Origin: Aphelenchoides besseyi
Lineage: Eukaryota > Nematoda > Chromadorea > Rhabditida > Aphelenchoididae
Direction of reading: 5' to 3'
Assembly (NCBI GenBank): GCA_024699855.1
Contig: JAMPIQ010000002.1
Coordinates: forward strand, 1,054,001-1,118,000
Length of the DNA stretch: 64,000 nucleotides
The notes beneath the pieces were generated by a model. That model was not told the origin of the DNA and made no database searches. It was given only the letters and a program-made list of their open reading frames with translations. Below are positions 24,340-36,590 of this stretch, one piece after another. Numbering within the stretch: the stretch's first letter is position 1; every line of letters starts with the position of its first letter. The translations under genes and the position numbers were made by a program.

Positions 24340-24590
24340 CTAAGCACAATTGGAAGACTTCAATGCGTCCGATCTCTTACTTCGATTGTAACTCGCTTGG
24401 AAGTGGTAATTCGAACGCAAGAAGCATAGTCGTCACATAACATCGATGTGCCCGGATACACACAATCAGTTGAGAAGCCCGTAGTTTGACCGCTGGAATC
24501 ACAAGTGTAACAAAGAAGTCGTTCAGCATGCGCCATTAAGCTCATTGTCAACAGCGTAGAAGCACAGAAAGCGAAAGTCGAGAATTGCAT
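24340..24590 (-). CDS. Ly6/uPAR-like secreted protein, first exon
   Basis: ATG at 24590. The exon encodes a signal peptide (MQFSTFAFCASTLLTMSLMA) and then LLCYTCDSSG, a DCVYPG turn and SCVRITTS, the typical start of a three-finger Ly6 domain. It ends at about 24381 on a good donor (GAA|GTAAGA), and the acceptor CTTAG precedes 24339. Splicing there stays in frame and adds the expected GC pair (EGCLADQY) and another Cys (TKCWYD). The frame then runs straight into the ULP-like segment and never reaches the Ly6-terminal CC..D.CN pattern. So either the Ly6 gene was truncated by insertion of the ULP unit, or a chimeric gene exists. Ly6 proteins are usually secreted or GPI-anchored. Confidence 0.55.
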
Positions 24591-25240
24591 TGAATCTGAA
24601 ACTTAACACATTACACGACAAGCATTTGACTCATAGTCTAAAACGGAACACAACTTGTCAATAAGAAGCAACGTGAAAATTGGTGGTTTAAATGTCGAAT
24701 CTTATCAACTGAAGAGACTCAAGAGTGAACGACGGATAAAGAACGCGGTTGTGAGCTTCTGGTTGTTTTTCCATTTCAATGTCAATATGCTTCTTATCGA
24801 TTTCCAGACTCCAGTTATTGAGAAGTGCCTTTCTGTCGCTTATCAGACAAATTAGTAGCTGGAATAGTGGCTGTCTATTCGGAGACACTTAAGACTGATG
24901 TCAGTGTGTTTTTAATCAATGTTGAGCAACGAACTGAAAGCATAAGCTCTCAATGTAAAGTTTAGAAGCTGAAGACAAACATTGAATGTCGCGTGGTCTC
25001 ATTTCTCATGGACCTTCCTAATCCAATTAGCTTGTATATCGTTGAACTTGTTTGTTGATACGAGTCCGAAGATAAGTCTAAGGTCTATTTGTCGGTGCCT
25101 AACACAACTCCGCCAACAATCCGAAGGTCGTTGCAATCTGCGAAGTTTGGGCGCGAAAAGCGGGCAACTTTCTCAGGTCCTTCTTCGGTTTTTGCTTAAA
25201 TTCGACTGTCGATCGTCTTCGAATTTTGTGTCCATTCACC
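24591..25240. other. Intergenic between divergent genes
   Basis: The shared upstream region of the Ly6-like exon (minus) and APC4 (plus). No TATA box or other clear site was identified. Confidence 0.4.
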
Positions 25241-28200
25241 ATGGAATTCTACGACACAGGAATCACATACGATCGTCTCGAATTTCGCACGAAATTCAAA
25301 GTCAAAAGCGCCGTTTGGAATCCGCAGTTGGACGTTTTGGCGTTGGCGTCTTCGGATGGAGAAATTTGTCTCAAACGTTTTTATTGGAAAACGGGATGGA
25401 AGGTAAGTAGTTTTGGAATTCTTCTGTACATTTTAGTTTCAGAAAAAAATCGCTTCCGAACCGATCTACTTCAACAAATGGACACGGTCGAGTGGTGGAC
25501 AAGCGAAGGAAACAGCCGGTCAATTCGCCGCGATGTGCTGGTCGCCGTGCGGACGCGTGTTGGCGGTGGGATTCGAAGAAGGAATCTGTCATCTGTTGGA
25601 AGTGAACGATGCTCTGATCCTGTACTCGTTTCGACTTGCCAGCATAATCAAAATGCTTAAGTGGATCGAGATCGATGGACTGAACTCGGAGTTGAAACAA
25701 GACGTTCAGGGATCGTCGCTATTTACCGCTGATTACTGTTACAACTCGGTGAGTATCTTTTTCCATTGTTTTGACTTGGTTTTTAGAATAATTGTGAACA
25801 TCTGAAGACCAAAGAGTCGGAAACTCAACGGGACAACTACAAGATCGTTTATGGTCTTCAGGAGTTCTGTCACTCATTGGTTCAACGATCACTTTTGGGA
25901 ACCGCGTTGATTATCGTTGCTGAAGCTGATGCGGATGTTGGTTTTCACGTTTACACTTGTGGAATGTTCTTGACAAGATCGATTACCTTCGACTATTCAT
26001 TCATGAACGATTGTGAGTTCGATGGTAACTTAATTTTGATTTATGTTTAGATTTCGACAAATCGTCGTTGGAAGTTCGCGATTTTGTTGTTCTGCCAAAT
26101 GGTAACCTTCAATTTGCTGTTTCGTAAGTTTTTGTTTTGAATTTGGTTTTTGATTTCTGATTTCAGGGCTTCAGCTCACGATACCCCAAAATTCGATTCG
26201 ACTGCCGGCTACACGTTGCCGGAAAGTCCCGAAGCTGCGTATGGCGAGTGTACGTTTCTTTTGGACTACGATGTTGGTTTCGCAAATCTGTGTTGGATGC
26301 GATCTTCGGCGCTGTTAGCGGCTCGAGTTTGTCATATTCTTCATCTTTTCACATCTTTTCGCGAAACCTTCTTTCGCACTTGTGCCGAATGGGAGAACGT
26401 TAGTGAGGTAACGACTTTTCCGATTTGAGTCCTCAATTTGTTGTTTAGCAATTTCACCGAAATGTCTTCGGATCGCTCTACGAGAAGTATCGAGAGGAAA
26501 CGAAAGGCCAAGTCACCGACTTTGCTTTGGATTTCATGTCCTACATTCTGACTGGCAACTCGGCCGAAGCCTTCGCAAGAGCTTTCTTCAAGGACATCAA
26601 GCCCACGGATTGGAAAGCGGCTCGTGATTTTGTGATCAAACACATTCCGTGAGTTCGAGATTGAAATTTGCTTTTGAACACAATTTCAGAAATTTTTTGC
26701 AGTCAATCAATCGACATCTTTTTCCGTTGGTCGATGTGCTCTACGTTCACTTGAGAGCGTTTCACGACGAACTGCAGAGCTACGAGAGAAACTGCGTTTT
26801 TGGTTGGAATGAACATCAACGCAAAACTTTGGAACTTCTCGACGAAACAATGCACATGGAAAAATCGCCGCCGTTACGTCAAGTTCTAAGCGCAATTGCT
26901 GGGGTTCGTCATTTGGCTCAAATCGTTCAACTATTAGGCGATGTAGCGCATAAGAATTGGTTTGTTCGATTCCAATTTCTTCAATCGATGTTTAGGGCCG
27001 AGCTCAAGTACGTACTCCAACTGTTGTCTTCGCATCCCGACAATGAGCAGTTGAAAATGGACATCGAAGATAATTGTGATGGTATTCCACGACAAGAGAA
27101 TTTTGAGGTTCTTCTCAACGTAAGCGAATGTGAACGGGGCAAACGATAACAAGTTTTCTAGTTCATCCTGAACGCCTTGGTTGATCCGTCAAAACAAAAA
27201 CTACTCGATGATCCATTTGAGGTTAGTCGATGGCGCAAGTGTCTATCACAATCACAATTTTAGCTTATTCGTTTGTGGCACAACAAGCTGGACGAAGGCG
27301 AAGAATTGGCGGCACCCGAAACGCTGCTTTGCAATCCCAATTGGTTGAAACATCGTGTGTTTGATAAGGTTTGTATGTTCTGTTCGTATTGTTTTTATTT
27401 TCGAATCGTTCAGATCGCACCTTTGCTTGGAATTTGTCCGGAAATTCCCGTTTCACCGTTGGATCGAAAAGAAACCGAGGCAGAAGAGATGTTCGATGTA
27501 AGTGACGACTTTCTAATCACTGCCGACTGTCGATCTGCTCGAACTGTTTTGGACGCTCTTCGTTGGTGTTTCAACGCGATGGAAGATATCTACTTGAATG
27601 GAACAAACGGACTGCACGAGTAAGCAAGGAACTATAGGGTTTAGTGTAATCGTTTGTTTTAGAGCCAACAAAGAGATCAAACCAATTCGAACGGCTTGTG
27701 TTGAGTATTGTCATCCCGAATCGATTACAAAACTTCAACTTTTCAATTGGGATACTTTGAAACAAAGGCACCGGTCGATGAAAAGCGATGAGTCCGAAAA
27801 ATGTGCACAAGCATTGAAAATCTACGAAGAGAACACGAACGCTAAAATCCAATCGATGATCATGAGTAAGTGGTTTTCAAGCTTCCGTTTTTCATTTTGC
27901 TTTTAGTTCACAGGCTTCGTTTTCCTCGAAATTCTACTGATGCAGACGAAGTGGAACGTAAAACCGCAACCACTGTTCAATGTTTTGTTTCCGTTGAAGC
28001 GACAAACGAAGTGAATACGAATTTGGCATCCAAATGTGCTCCAAAATTGATTCTGAAGTTGAGCGAGTTTGGACGATTGCACGAGGTTCGTGAGCAACAT
28101 TCACGATCTTCTCTACTTGTGTTTCTAGTGCACGGACGGATTTAACGACATGACCAACGAGAAGATTGCCGTAGCTTTCGAATCCGGAAACTATCACGTC

Positions 28201-30003
28201 ATGGACGCCGAGATTTACGGTAGCGGTGCAATTCATTTGGTTTGCTCGTTCTGTGAACCAACCGACATTTCCGATCTGCTCAACTCGACTCCAACCACTG
28301 CATTAGCCTCTAACGGCTCCGCACCGGCGGTTTACATTTTGCGAGCGGACATTTGTGGAAATTTGCGAAAAGTTGAATCAGTGAGTAGAAGAAAAAGCCT
28401 AATAAAATAATTGAGATATTTGCAGACACCTCTTACTTACACCAACGATCCAATCTTGTGCACAGCTTCCGGACGCACTGTGAGCGTTCTTTTCGAACAG
28501 AAATACGAAACTATCAAATGGTTCGATTTGGAAGCCGGTGGTCGCTCTCTACTCCACCGACCAATGCTTGTGGTTGCAAATCGAGGAGAGGCAATTTCGA
28601 GTAAATCTCTTGTTCTTACGCCTCACAATTCAACCTTGCCAACAACCCCAACGACTTCTCGACCGCGTCCTTATGTTCGACCTTCGGCTCGTCGACGACG
28701 GGTGATTTCGCCATCAGATAGCGTAAACTCGTTCATTTCACCATTGCCTTCAACTCCACAACGAAACGATACAATGCGCAGCTCAATGGTCGTAACCCCA
28801 ACGTCTACCGGTCGACATCGTCGTTTGCGTCGCATTTCAACTCGTGATTTGAGCTCCAGTTCACGGTCACCACGTCGTTTGCGTAGTACGGGCGATTTGG
28901 AAGATGAACACGACTACTTTTTGTCCAACTTTCGAACTGGTCGTTCACGTGCCGGGCGACATCAAACGTTGATATCCGATGATGAAGATGAGGTCGAGCA
29001 AGACATTGAAATGGAAGAACTCGAAGAAATGGACGAAGAAACCCGTCGAGCAGTCGAAGCTGGAGCGCTAGTCGTCGAAATCGAACACACTCCCACACCA
29101 TCGCCCACCTCACGACCGTCGCCGATTTCTTTTCGTTTACGTTCGAGACGTATTCCCGAAACAGAAACGCGAATGATTTTGAGTTTCGGAGAATCACGCG
29201 ACGACGATGAACGTGAAGACGCGTACGACGCAGATCGAACTTCGCTGAATTCGCCTACCATCACTCATCCAACACCGCCATTGATGCGTTCGGTGGTCGT
29301 CAGCGAAGTTCAAACGACTGCAGATGGCGAGATTCTGCTTCGAGACATTCCATCACCTGTTGCTTCAACAATCACCGCTTCAACTAACTCTTCCGCTTCC
29401 AACTCAACAGCTTCTTCTCCGACACGTCGAAACGCGGCTTCAACTCGACAGACTCGATCCTCCAGACGCTCCAATCGCCGTCGCTTCACTGCCGAATTGC
29501 GGGTTTCAGGCGAGGTCGAAGAAGAGGAACGTGAAGCCGATTTAAACGATAACGAACTCAGCGAATCTGAGTATCAACGTCGACGCATGCGCGAAATGTT
29601 GGAGAACTTGGAAACGGAAACTGAAACTGCCGCTCGTACGATCGCCGCCGCATACGCCGACAATCGTGTTGAAGCGGAGATTCGCGGAACGTACAACGAA
29701 GTCACTCGAAGTGTCGAATCGCCACGCCTTCGATCGGCAACCGATGTTCGCACGCAACGTCGTCCACGATATTCGCAGCAGGTGGAAACTGGCAGTCTGC
29801 GGCGCAGTCAACGTTTCTCGACGCAAACAACAACCGCAGCGGCATCCACTTCGACCACGAACGTCACGACCAACTCGACGTCGCCTCTCGACACTCTATG
29901 GGATTCGCTGGAAAACGAACAAGAGGACATGGATCTGACGATGGTCGGCGAGTATTTCGAGGCGCAGCTTGACCCCGATGAAACGGTTCGCGATCGTTTT
30001 TAA
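25241..30003 (+). CDS. emb-30: Anaphase-promoting complex subunit 4 (APC4/EMB-30-like)
   Basis: ATG at 25241 (MEFYDTGITYDR), followed by about 14 short introns, stop at 30003. The N-terminal part is an APC4-type WD40 propeller (KSAVWNPQLDVLALASSDGEICLKR, then MCWSPCGRVLAVGFEEGICHLLEV). The next 500 residues follow the APC4 long helical domain (QVTDFALDFMSYILTGNSAEAF, FVLVDVLYVHLR-type segment at 26.72 kb, LSAIAGVRHLAQIVQLL). After the core (EQKYETIKWFDLEAGG) comes a tail of about 480 residues from about 28560. It is rich in Ser, Thr, Arg and Pro with acidic blocks (DDEDEVEQDIEMEELEEMDEE) and contains no known domain. APC4 is a scaffold of the APC/C ubiquitin ligase. The symbol is given by similarity and is less certain than the family call. 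Confidence 0.75.
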
Positions 30004-30230
30004 CCTACAACTAACTTTTTTGTTTACATTTTACTTTTTCGGGTCGATTACCAAAAATGTAATTTGTTGTCTTTGGTTCCAATTAAACTTTTTTTACTGT
30101 TATTTACAAGTAAATAGAACCACTACTGACAACTTCGTTACAATTGCTTAATCGAACGTCAACAAACTGCGCTCACTGACGCTAATCCCTCACTTTTATT
30201 GCTCTTTTCGATGCTAAATATTCTCAACTG

Positions 30231-32270
30231 ATGGCTCCACGTCGATCAAATCGTGGAGCCGCTTCTCAAAGAACTCAACGTTCTCCAAGAAAACCGGTGA
30301 ATCGGTCGGCAATCGCCAAAACGGTCCGTTTTTCCGTTTGTTTTGATTAGTTCGCTTTTCAGCACAAATGTCTCGTTTGCTCAATGGCGTTTCGCACATC
30401 TCAAGGTCTTCAGTTTCATTTACATTCGATACATTCCGATGGCAACGCGACGACAAAAGGACTCGATGCGGAGAATCAACGAAATCGGCCGGGAAAAAGC
30501 AGTAATGTGAGAAACAGATTCTTAGCATCGTATTCTCGTTTTTTCAGTTATACTGCAACTACTGCAACAAGTTGATTACCACCAGCTATTTTGTCCACAA
30601 CCTGCACGTTCATTGGAAGTTGCGGTCCATAAACGGAAGTGTTTTCGCATGTTCTTATTGTCCGTTTCGCTCCCGATCGTGCAAAGGTCGAGATGCTCAT
30701 CTGCAGAACATGCATCCGGGGATAAACTTGAGAGCCATGGATTTGCGGGAGCATCATCGAACGAAGGTGAGAGATAGGTTTTGATTCTTGTTTCAATTCT
30801 CGTCATTTCAGTTCTTCTGTTGGTTGTGTACGGCTTTCTGCTCCACGGATGCTGCGCTTTTTGAGCACTGCAAGCATGAACATCCGGATGCCGAAAACTG
30901 GGACAATTGGATAGCAGATCATGAGAAACGAACAGGAAAAAAGATGATCGCGACCGAGGATCCCAACTGTCAATTGGAACATGCAGATCGAGAGCCTTCG
31001 AATAAGGTAAAAAGTCAATTTTAGTGTTCTTTTGTGATTGTCTTTTAGGATCGCTGTTTTGTTTGTAAACTTCGAATGCAAACAACAAAGGTTTACGACC
31101 ACATTCGTGTCGCTCATCTCGGAGAGCGTGAAGAAGATGGAATCGTTTGGAAATGTCCGGTCTGTAATTATAATTCCATAATTAGAAACGCTAGAGACAG
31201 CCACGTTCGATCTAAACATTCAACTGTTGAACGATTTTATTTGCCAAATGGTGAGCTTCGAAAAGTAGTGAGTTAACAACGTAGCTGGTGTTTAGTTTGT
31301 TTTAGTTCAAATGCAACATTTGCAATTTTATCGGCGACGCTCGATTCCTGTTAGTTAAACACATGATTGAGGTTCACGGTCCTGAACCAGAGCATGAATT
31401 AGAAGCCAAAACATGTGAACAAGTCGAAAAATTTAAACAATCCGAAGACAAGGCAAGTGAACCATCTTCAAGCAGTGACGAAAAAGAAAAGGTAAGATCG
31501 TGTTATGTTCTTTCACTGCAGTTTCAGATCAAGAAAGAACAGTTCGACAGCGATGAGTCCGATCACGAGCTGCCGGGTTTTGTGCCTCCGATGCGCCCGA
31601 TTCAAATCGAATCTCAAAGCTCGGAGGTACTTTGGAAGCTTTCGGTTATTTATGTTTGTGATTTAGAAGTCCACAAAGCGCAAAAAGGAAATGAAAACAT
31701 CGGTTTCAAAAGAGCCGAAACGTGTGGAAGAAGAAATGAACGACGAGTCGACTTCAAACTCTCCGATTTGTGATACTCATTACGATGTTTCTTCTTCGCC
31801 GCTTAGTTTGTCTGCCGAATTGCTTTCGCTTCAGACATTGGCAACGGCGATGCTTCAACAACCGTCCGTGATCTATTACGATTATCATATGGTGAGCTGA
31901 CAATTTTGCATGCTTACTTGTCGTTTAGTTGAATTGGAAGCTTGGAACATTACCAATAGACTTGTGGAAGACAGCTGATGAATGCAAAGTCCTGTTCCTA
32001 CGTCTTCACTCTAATCAATGGGATCACAAACCGGAACTCGATCGTCCGCTGGTCTCCGCGTCGATGTTGCGATTTGATGCTCCGCGAAATGCCGATCGAA
32101 ATGCTTTTCTTTTAGGATTCGTTAAAACATCTGCCGAAGACATGGCCGCCACTTTGCTGACAGAAACCAATCGACACATGTCTTTCGACGAGTTGGTAGA
32201 AGAGTTGATTCCGTCGTTAGGTACCGAGTCAGTGCTGATTATTGCCAATGGAGTTGACAGTAACCTCTAA
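30231..32270 (+). CDS. Multi-zinc-finger C2H2 protein (paralogue of the 2.5 kb gene)
   Basis: ATG at 30231 (MAPRRSNRGAAS), with about ten introns of 33-66 nt, stop at 32270. Fingers in order: KCLVCSMAF, YCNYCNKLI, CSYCPFRSRS, CWLCTAFCST, CFVCKLRMQ, CPVCNYNSI and CNICNFIGD. A Ser/Glu-rich linker with SSSSDEKEK and KRKKEMK follows. The C-terminal region of about 170 residues (LWKTADECKVLFLRLHS, LTETNRHMSFDELVEELIPS) has no recognised domain. The core finger block with the HVHWKLRSI linker matches the 2.5 kb gene (TVHWQFKTI), so they are duplicates. It is probably a nuclear nucleic-acid-binding protein. It starts 228 bp after the APC4 stop on the same strand. Confidence 0.72.
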
Positions 32271-32953
32271 ACCGACCATTCAATTGTAATGTCGTCGTTG
32301 CAGGACAAACGGCAGTCGAGAAGCAGAACGAGAATCAGCTAACGGTGTACAACGTTGTCTAGCTCAGTGAGAATTTCTTACATTTTGTTAAAGTATTGTT
32401 AAGTTTATTAAAGTGTGATAAATTGTCTTTTTAAACAAGTTTACGGCCAAAAAACTATGTCCATGAGTGATAGTGATTGGACGACTATTCATTGAGTGCT
32501 GAGTTGATGTTTTTATTAGCGTTGGGAAACAACAGCATGTTTATTAGATTTAGTTCTTTGAGTTGACCAGGTTGTTAAACAAAGTGGCCAGTTCCGATTT
32601 GCGTGAGACAAAAGCATATTCCAATTCGTTAATAAGAATCAATGGACATCTTTTAGATATTTGTTAATTGAAAGCACCTTATTTCAAAACTCTGAGAGCT
32701 CAAAAAGTTTTATACACGTAATTCTTATGCCAGTGTCGAAGCAAACTTGTTCTTGTCGATTATAGCCGATATATTGTAAGCAAAAGTTTTAGACCAAACC
32801 GATCGCATTTAATGATAGAATCGTTTTCTGTTCCGAATCCAAGAGCTTCTTTTAACGATCTGCATAGATCTGTTGGTTTAATTAATCCAAAGAAACAGTA
32901 CGACAAACAAAATCAATAGCCGGAGGAAATGATGTTTCCGGCAGTTCAGACCT
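32271..32953. other. Intergenic, tail-to-tail
   Basis: 3' flanks of the convergent zinc-finger and receptor genes. A plus ORF at 32957-33238 next to it is the antisense shadow of the last receptor exons. Confidence 0.5.
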
Positions 32954-34660
32954 CTATTGTCGTGTGAGGTGAACACAATCATCAAAAAACTCGCTGCCAA
33001 AAGCGAAGAACGCAAAAGTCAACCCGATCAAATAGATGAGGAACACTCCGAGGTATGGTTCAATTGCTACAATGTATATGATTGCTATCTAATGCAGTTC
33101 AACATACTCAACGGTTTTGCAGAAGAATCCGAACGCTCACAAAGCGATCCACTGAAAACGAAATTTAAGAATTTTTTGTCGATGAAAATACTTACGGTCG
33201 CCAATATTTGTATTTTCGATATGCACTATAGATTTTGACTCGTTGGGATACGATCGATTGATTTATTTGTGCCATCTGTGAATATTCAATCTATTTATCG
33301 ATGTCAGCAACTTACCAGTGGATGTCCTTTACGCATTATGATTCTTTGGGCCATCTGAATCACAATACAATCCATTAACAAGAAGACTAACCGGTGGGAA
33401 AGGACTCTTTATGTAAACAAAGTTGCAGTAAAGTTCATCTGCCACATAAGATGCAAAATTGTCGTCTTGCAACACCGCAATCACTCTACTCGAGTTAACT
33501 CCATTGAGAAGCGCTCTGTCGCTGTCATACTCTTTTGGCTTGTTGTTGATCATTGCTTTTCTTAGATCGTAGTACGGATAGGCAAATGAAGTCTCGATCA
33601 GTTCGAAATACCTAAAAATACACAACAGCATTGGTCTCGTGAACTAACCATTCATGATGTTTTTGCAAATGACCACTTAATTTTCTAGGCGTATTTTGTT
33701 CGTGTCCATCAACCGTAGCAAATTTATAGCGATTTTCACTTAGAACTCGAAGCAGCTCGTCGGCTTTGAATGGAGCTAAGTCTTTGGTACGCACTACTGA
33801 TGCAATGATTAAGGATTGGTAGAGACTAAATCTAGGAATAAACATAGGGTTGGTTAAACGTACCCAATAAGCACAGCACATTGAAGGAAACCGAAAGTTA
33901 AAACCGAAAAATTGCCTAAGCCTGCAATTGTTAAGTGATGATTGAGAACTTGCCAGAGATCAATTTATGTTTGATTCGCTTATGTTGCATCAATTGTAAT
34001 CGTATCATTTGCCAAATCAACTGAAAGCTTGTAAGCTGTTGGCCAATCTGTTGCTTACTTGAAAGTAATCGAATCGACTACGCAACACAAGATGCCATTC
34101 GATAAATCGAACTGCTAATCCGATAGCTGTGAAGAGAAGAAACGAAGCAGCCAAAAACATCCATGAACTCCAACTAAAGACGTTGAAAAAGTCGAAGACA
34201 TCATCTATCGAACTATCCCGACCTCGAACGGCTAAACGTGTTTTTGCCTGAAAAAGCTGATTTCTGAAGAAACAAATTGTGAACTTGCCCAGTAAAGTGG
34301 TTCGGAAAACTCGAAATATTTCCGACGTCGAGTTGTATCTTCGAACGTATATCTAAAGTTTTGTTTAGCAGCTTTCACTGTCAATTTACCCGATCAAGTC
34401 TACGGTGCCATTGTAGAGCATATCCATTAAATCAACGAAGCTATCATCAGTGCCATCATGCGCTTCGATCTCCATATTCAAGTCATCGGCAATTAGATTG
34501 TAAATCTAAACGGCTGTGTAAGAACAAAACAATCACTCACTTCAACCATGAGGCCCGGATTACTGCATCGAAAATGAAGGGACGGGAACTTGACACATCG
34601 TTTGTAAATGTGATTCCAAAAAGGAATGTAATCGTCGATGGCAATTTTCAGTTTATGCAT
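32954..34660 (-). CDS. Ionotropic glutamate-type receptor without amino-terminal domain
   Basis: Minus strand, about 10 short exons. First ATG seen at 34660 (MHKLKIAIDDYIPFW), but an acceptor directly upstream suggests an unseen first exon. Ligand-domain half S1: NLIADDLNMEIE, MLYNGTVDLIG, EFSEPLYWA. M1 follows FDFFNVFSWSSW (MFLAASFLLFTAIGLAVRF). The pore/M3 region is LGNFSVLTFGFLQCAVLIGFSLYQ, then LIIASVVRT. S2: ADELLRVLSENRY, VADELYCNFVY, IMRKGHPLMAQINQSI. M4: YLGVFLIYLIGLTFAFF, then stop at 32956-32954. One intron near 33.98 kb appears to use a GC donor. The layout matches iGluR/IR channels: a cation channel gated by an extracellular ligand. No LIVBP-type domain is visible. Confidence 0.78.
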
Positions 34661-36590
34661 CTGTAGGCAAGGACTTTAACTGACGATTTGAGTTAAGAAG
34701 CATATAATTCAATGCTTGTTTTCATTCACAGATCTTTAAACAAATGAAGACCTGACGACTCCGTGTTCTGAGCGTTTTCCGGTAACAAGTATTGAATTTC
34801 ATTTGCTCTAAGTGTTTTTCGAGTTAATTCTGCATCAACGTTTGGTTTCTCGTCGAGAACATTATATGACGGTTATTTCAATAGCTGATGTTCTACCGTT
34901 TGTTTGTTCCGACATAAACGAGCTTTGTCAGTTGAGAAGCCAAAATGCTCCCGTTTACTTCCGTCCGCCAACCATGCAGTTACTTTTACGTTTCTGAATT
35001 CTTTTGTTAACACGACGGTTTCTTTAAAGTGTTGATTGGTGATATTTTCTTCTCCTTCAAATTCTGATCAATATTTGATCCTGGATCTTTAATGTTCGTT
35101 GGTTGAAGTGGTTTTCTTTTTTCCACACTTCCAAGTGCTTTTTTGGCTTTTATGTCCAACAACGAATAATTATTGAGGGAAAATAGCAAAGGGTTGCGGT
35201 GTTCTTACAACTTCCGTTTATGTTCGTTGTTGCTCTAAGAACTAAGCGCAATCATCCCGTGTTGGAGGTCTATCCGCATGATGAACATTCTCTTTAAGAT
35301 CGATTTCTACGTTAATGCAACTACATTTTCGCCAATTTACGTGTGTTTTGAATCCATGGTTATTGCTCTGAAGTTAATTCCGCACATCTTTCTCGAAGTG
35401 GACGGCGGACAGCAACTTTCCGCTTCGCTTGACCGTGCAAATTTCCAATTAAACTCGACTTGAAGTTCCCATTCGATCTTATTTCCGATTTGCGACTGTC
35501 ATTCTATTGGTTTCAATGGTAATATTTGCTCGGTTTTCATGCATCTATCTTTAGAACGGTTTGTATACCAGTTCAGATTGTCAATTTTAAGTCCGGTTTG
35601 TTCTACCAATGGAAATAATGCTATGTTCCTGTTAGTTAACAAGGTCCTTTTGTCGATTTAGAAGGTTAAATCCGATCAGTTAGTTTGAAGTTGCCGGTCT
35701 TTTGCTGTAGTCCTCCTTTTCACCTCTTGCTGAAGATTTCTCCTTTTGATTTTAACAATAAGTTTATTCTTAAGAAACAACAAAAACTACTGTATTTCCG
35801 TGGACTCTCTGGATCTACCGGACTTTCAGCGGCAGAACTGTTAGTTGATGGTCGTGGGTTATTTCCGTATTGTAAACTATCAGCATGATAATATGTTCGC
35901 TTACTAAACGGCGATTCTAGTTCATTAGTTAAATTTTTTGGGTTGTTCGAATTGGAATCTCTTCTTTAGTCGCTTGGAATGATTCTCATCGCGCAGCTCA
36001 AACGTTTTTTGCGTAAAAAAGAAGTGGACGTTTAAATTCAAAAAAGTCGAGAAGCAGAAGAGAAATCGCGTCTGACGCAAAGAAAACGATCTCCGATTTG
36101 CCGCAAAAAATCGCGATCTTTTGCGTTGGAATCGGCGCCGGCTTTTTGCCGCCACTTCGATTTCCATTCATCGGTTGTTTGTTTGTTTTTTTGGTGTCAC
36201 GAGAGGCCTTTGATCTCCGGTTCCATTAACCGACGACAAAAGATGACTGTCGAAGTTGTTAATCGCGAATTGAACTTGTTGTTGTTTTGATGGCAGTCAA
36301 TTTCATGGACGAAAAGTTGTGCGCCGTCGAAAACTTTCGAGTCTAACAACCAGTGAGTCAACACAACCAGCTCTTGACTGTTACCCTTTGATCTTGTTTT
36401 AACGATCGTTTTACTTCAATGGATTTGATCGTTGGTTTCCGCCGACGGTGTTTTTGCATCGATGGATTTCAATCGAATGGCTCACGCCAAAAGGCGTGGC
36501 GTTCACTGTTGTTGACTTTCGAATAGACAGACTGATCGTGAGTATAAAAATCTGAAGGTCGTGGCTTGGGATTCAAAAGTTTTTTGCGCA
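34661..36590. other. Gap, possible missing first exon of receptor
   Basis: Contains scattered short ORFs on both strands. A signal-peptide exon for the receptor could lie within the first few hundred bases, but I could not identify it. Nothing else was recognised. T-rich DNA precedes the gene at 36591. Confidence 0.35.
36543..36550 (+). promoter_or_regulatory. TATA-like box
   Basis: TATAAAAA 48 bp before the ATG of the secreted precursor gene. Similar spacing is common in short-leader nematode genes. Confidence 0.5.

Noticed and set aside
32957..33238. Plus-strand ORF beside the receptor gene
   Set aside because: It lies antisense to the last receptor exons (M4 region), which explain the sequence better.
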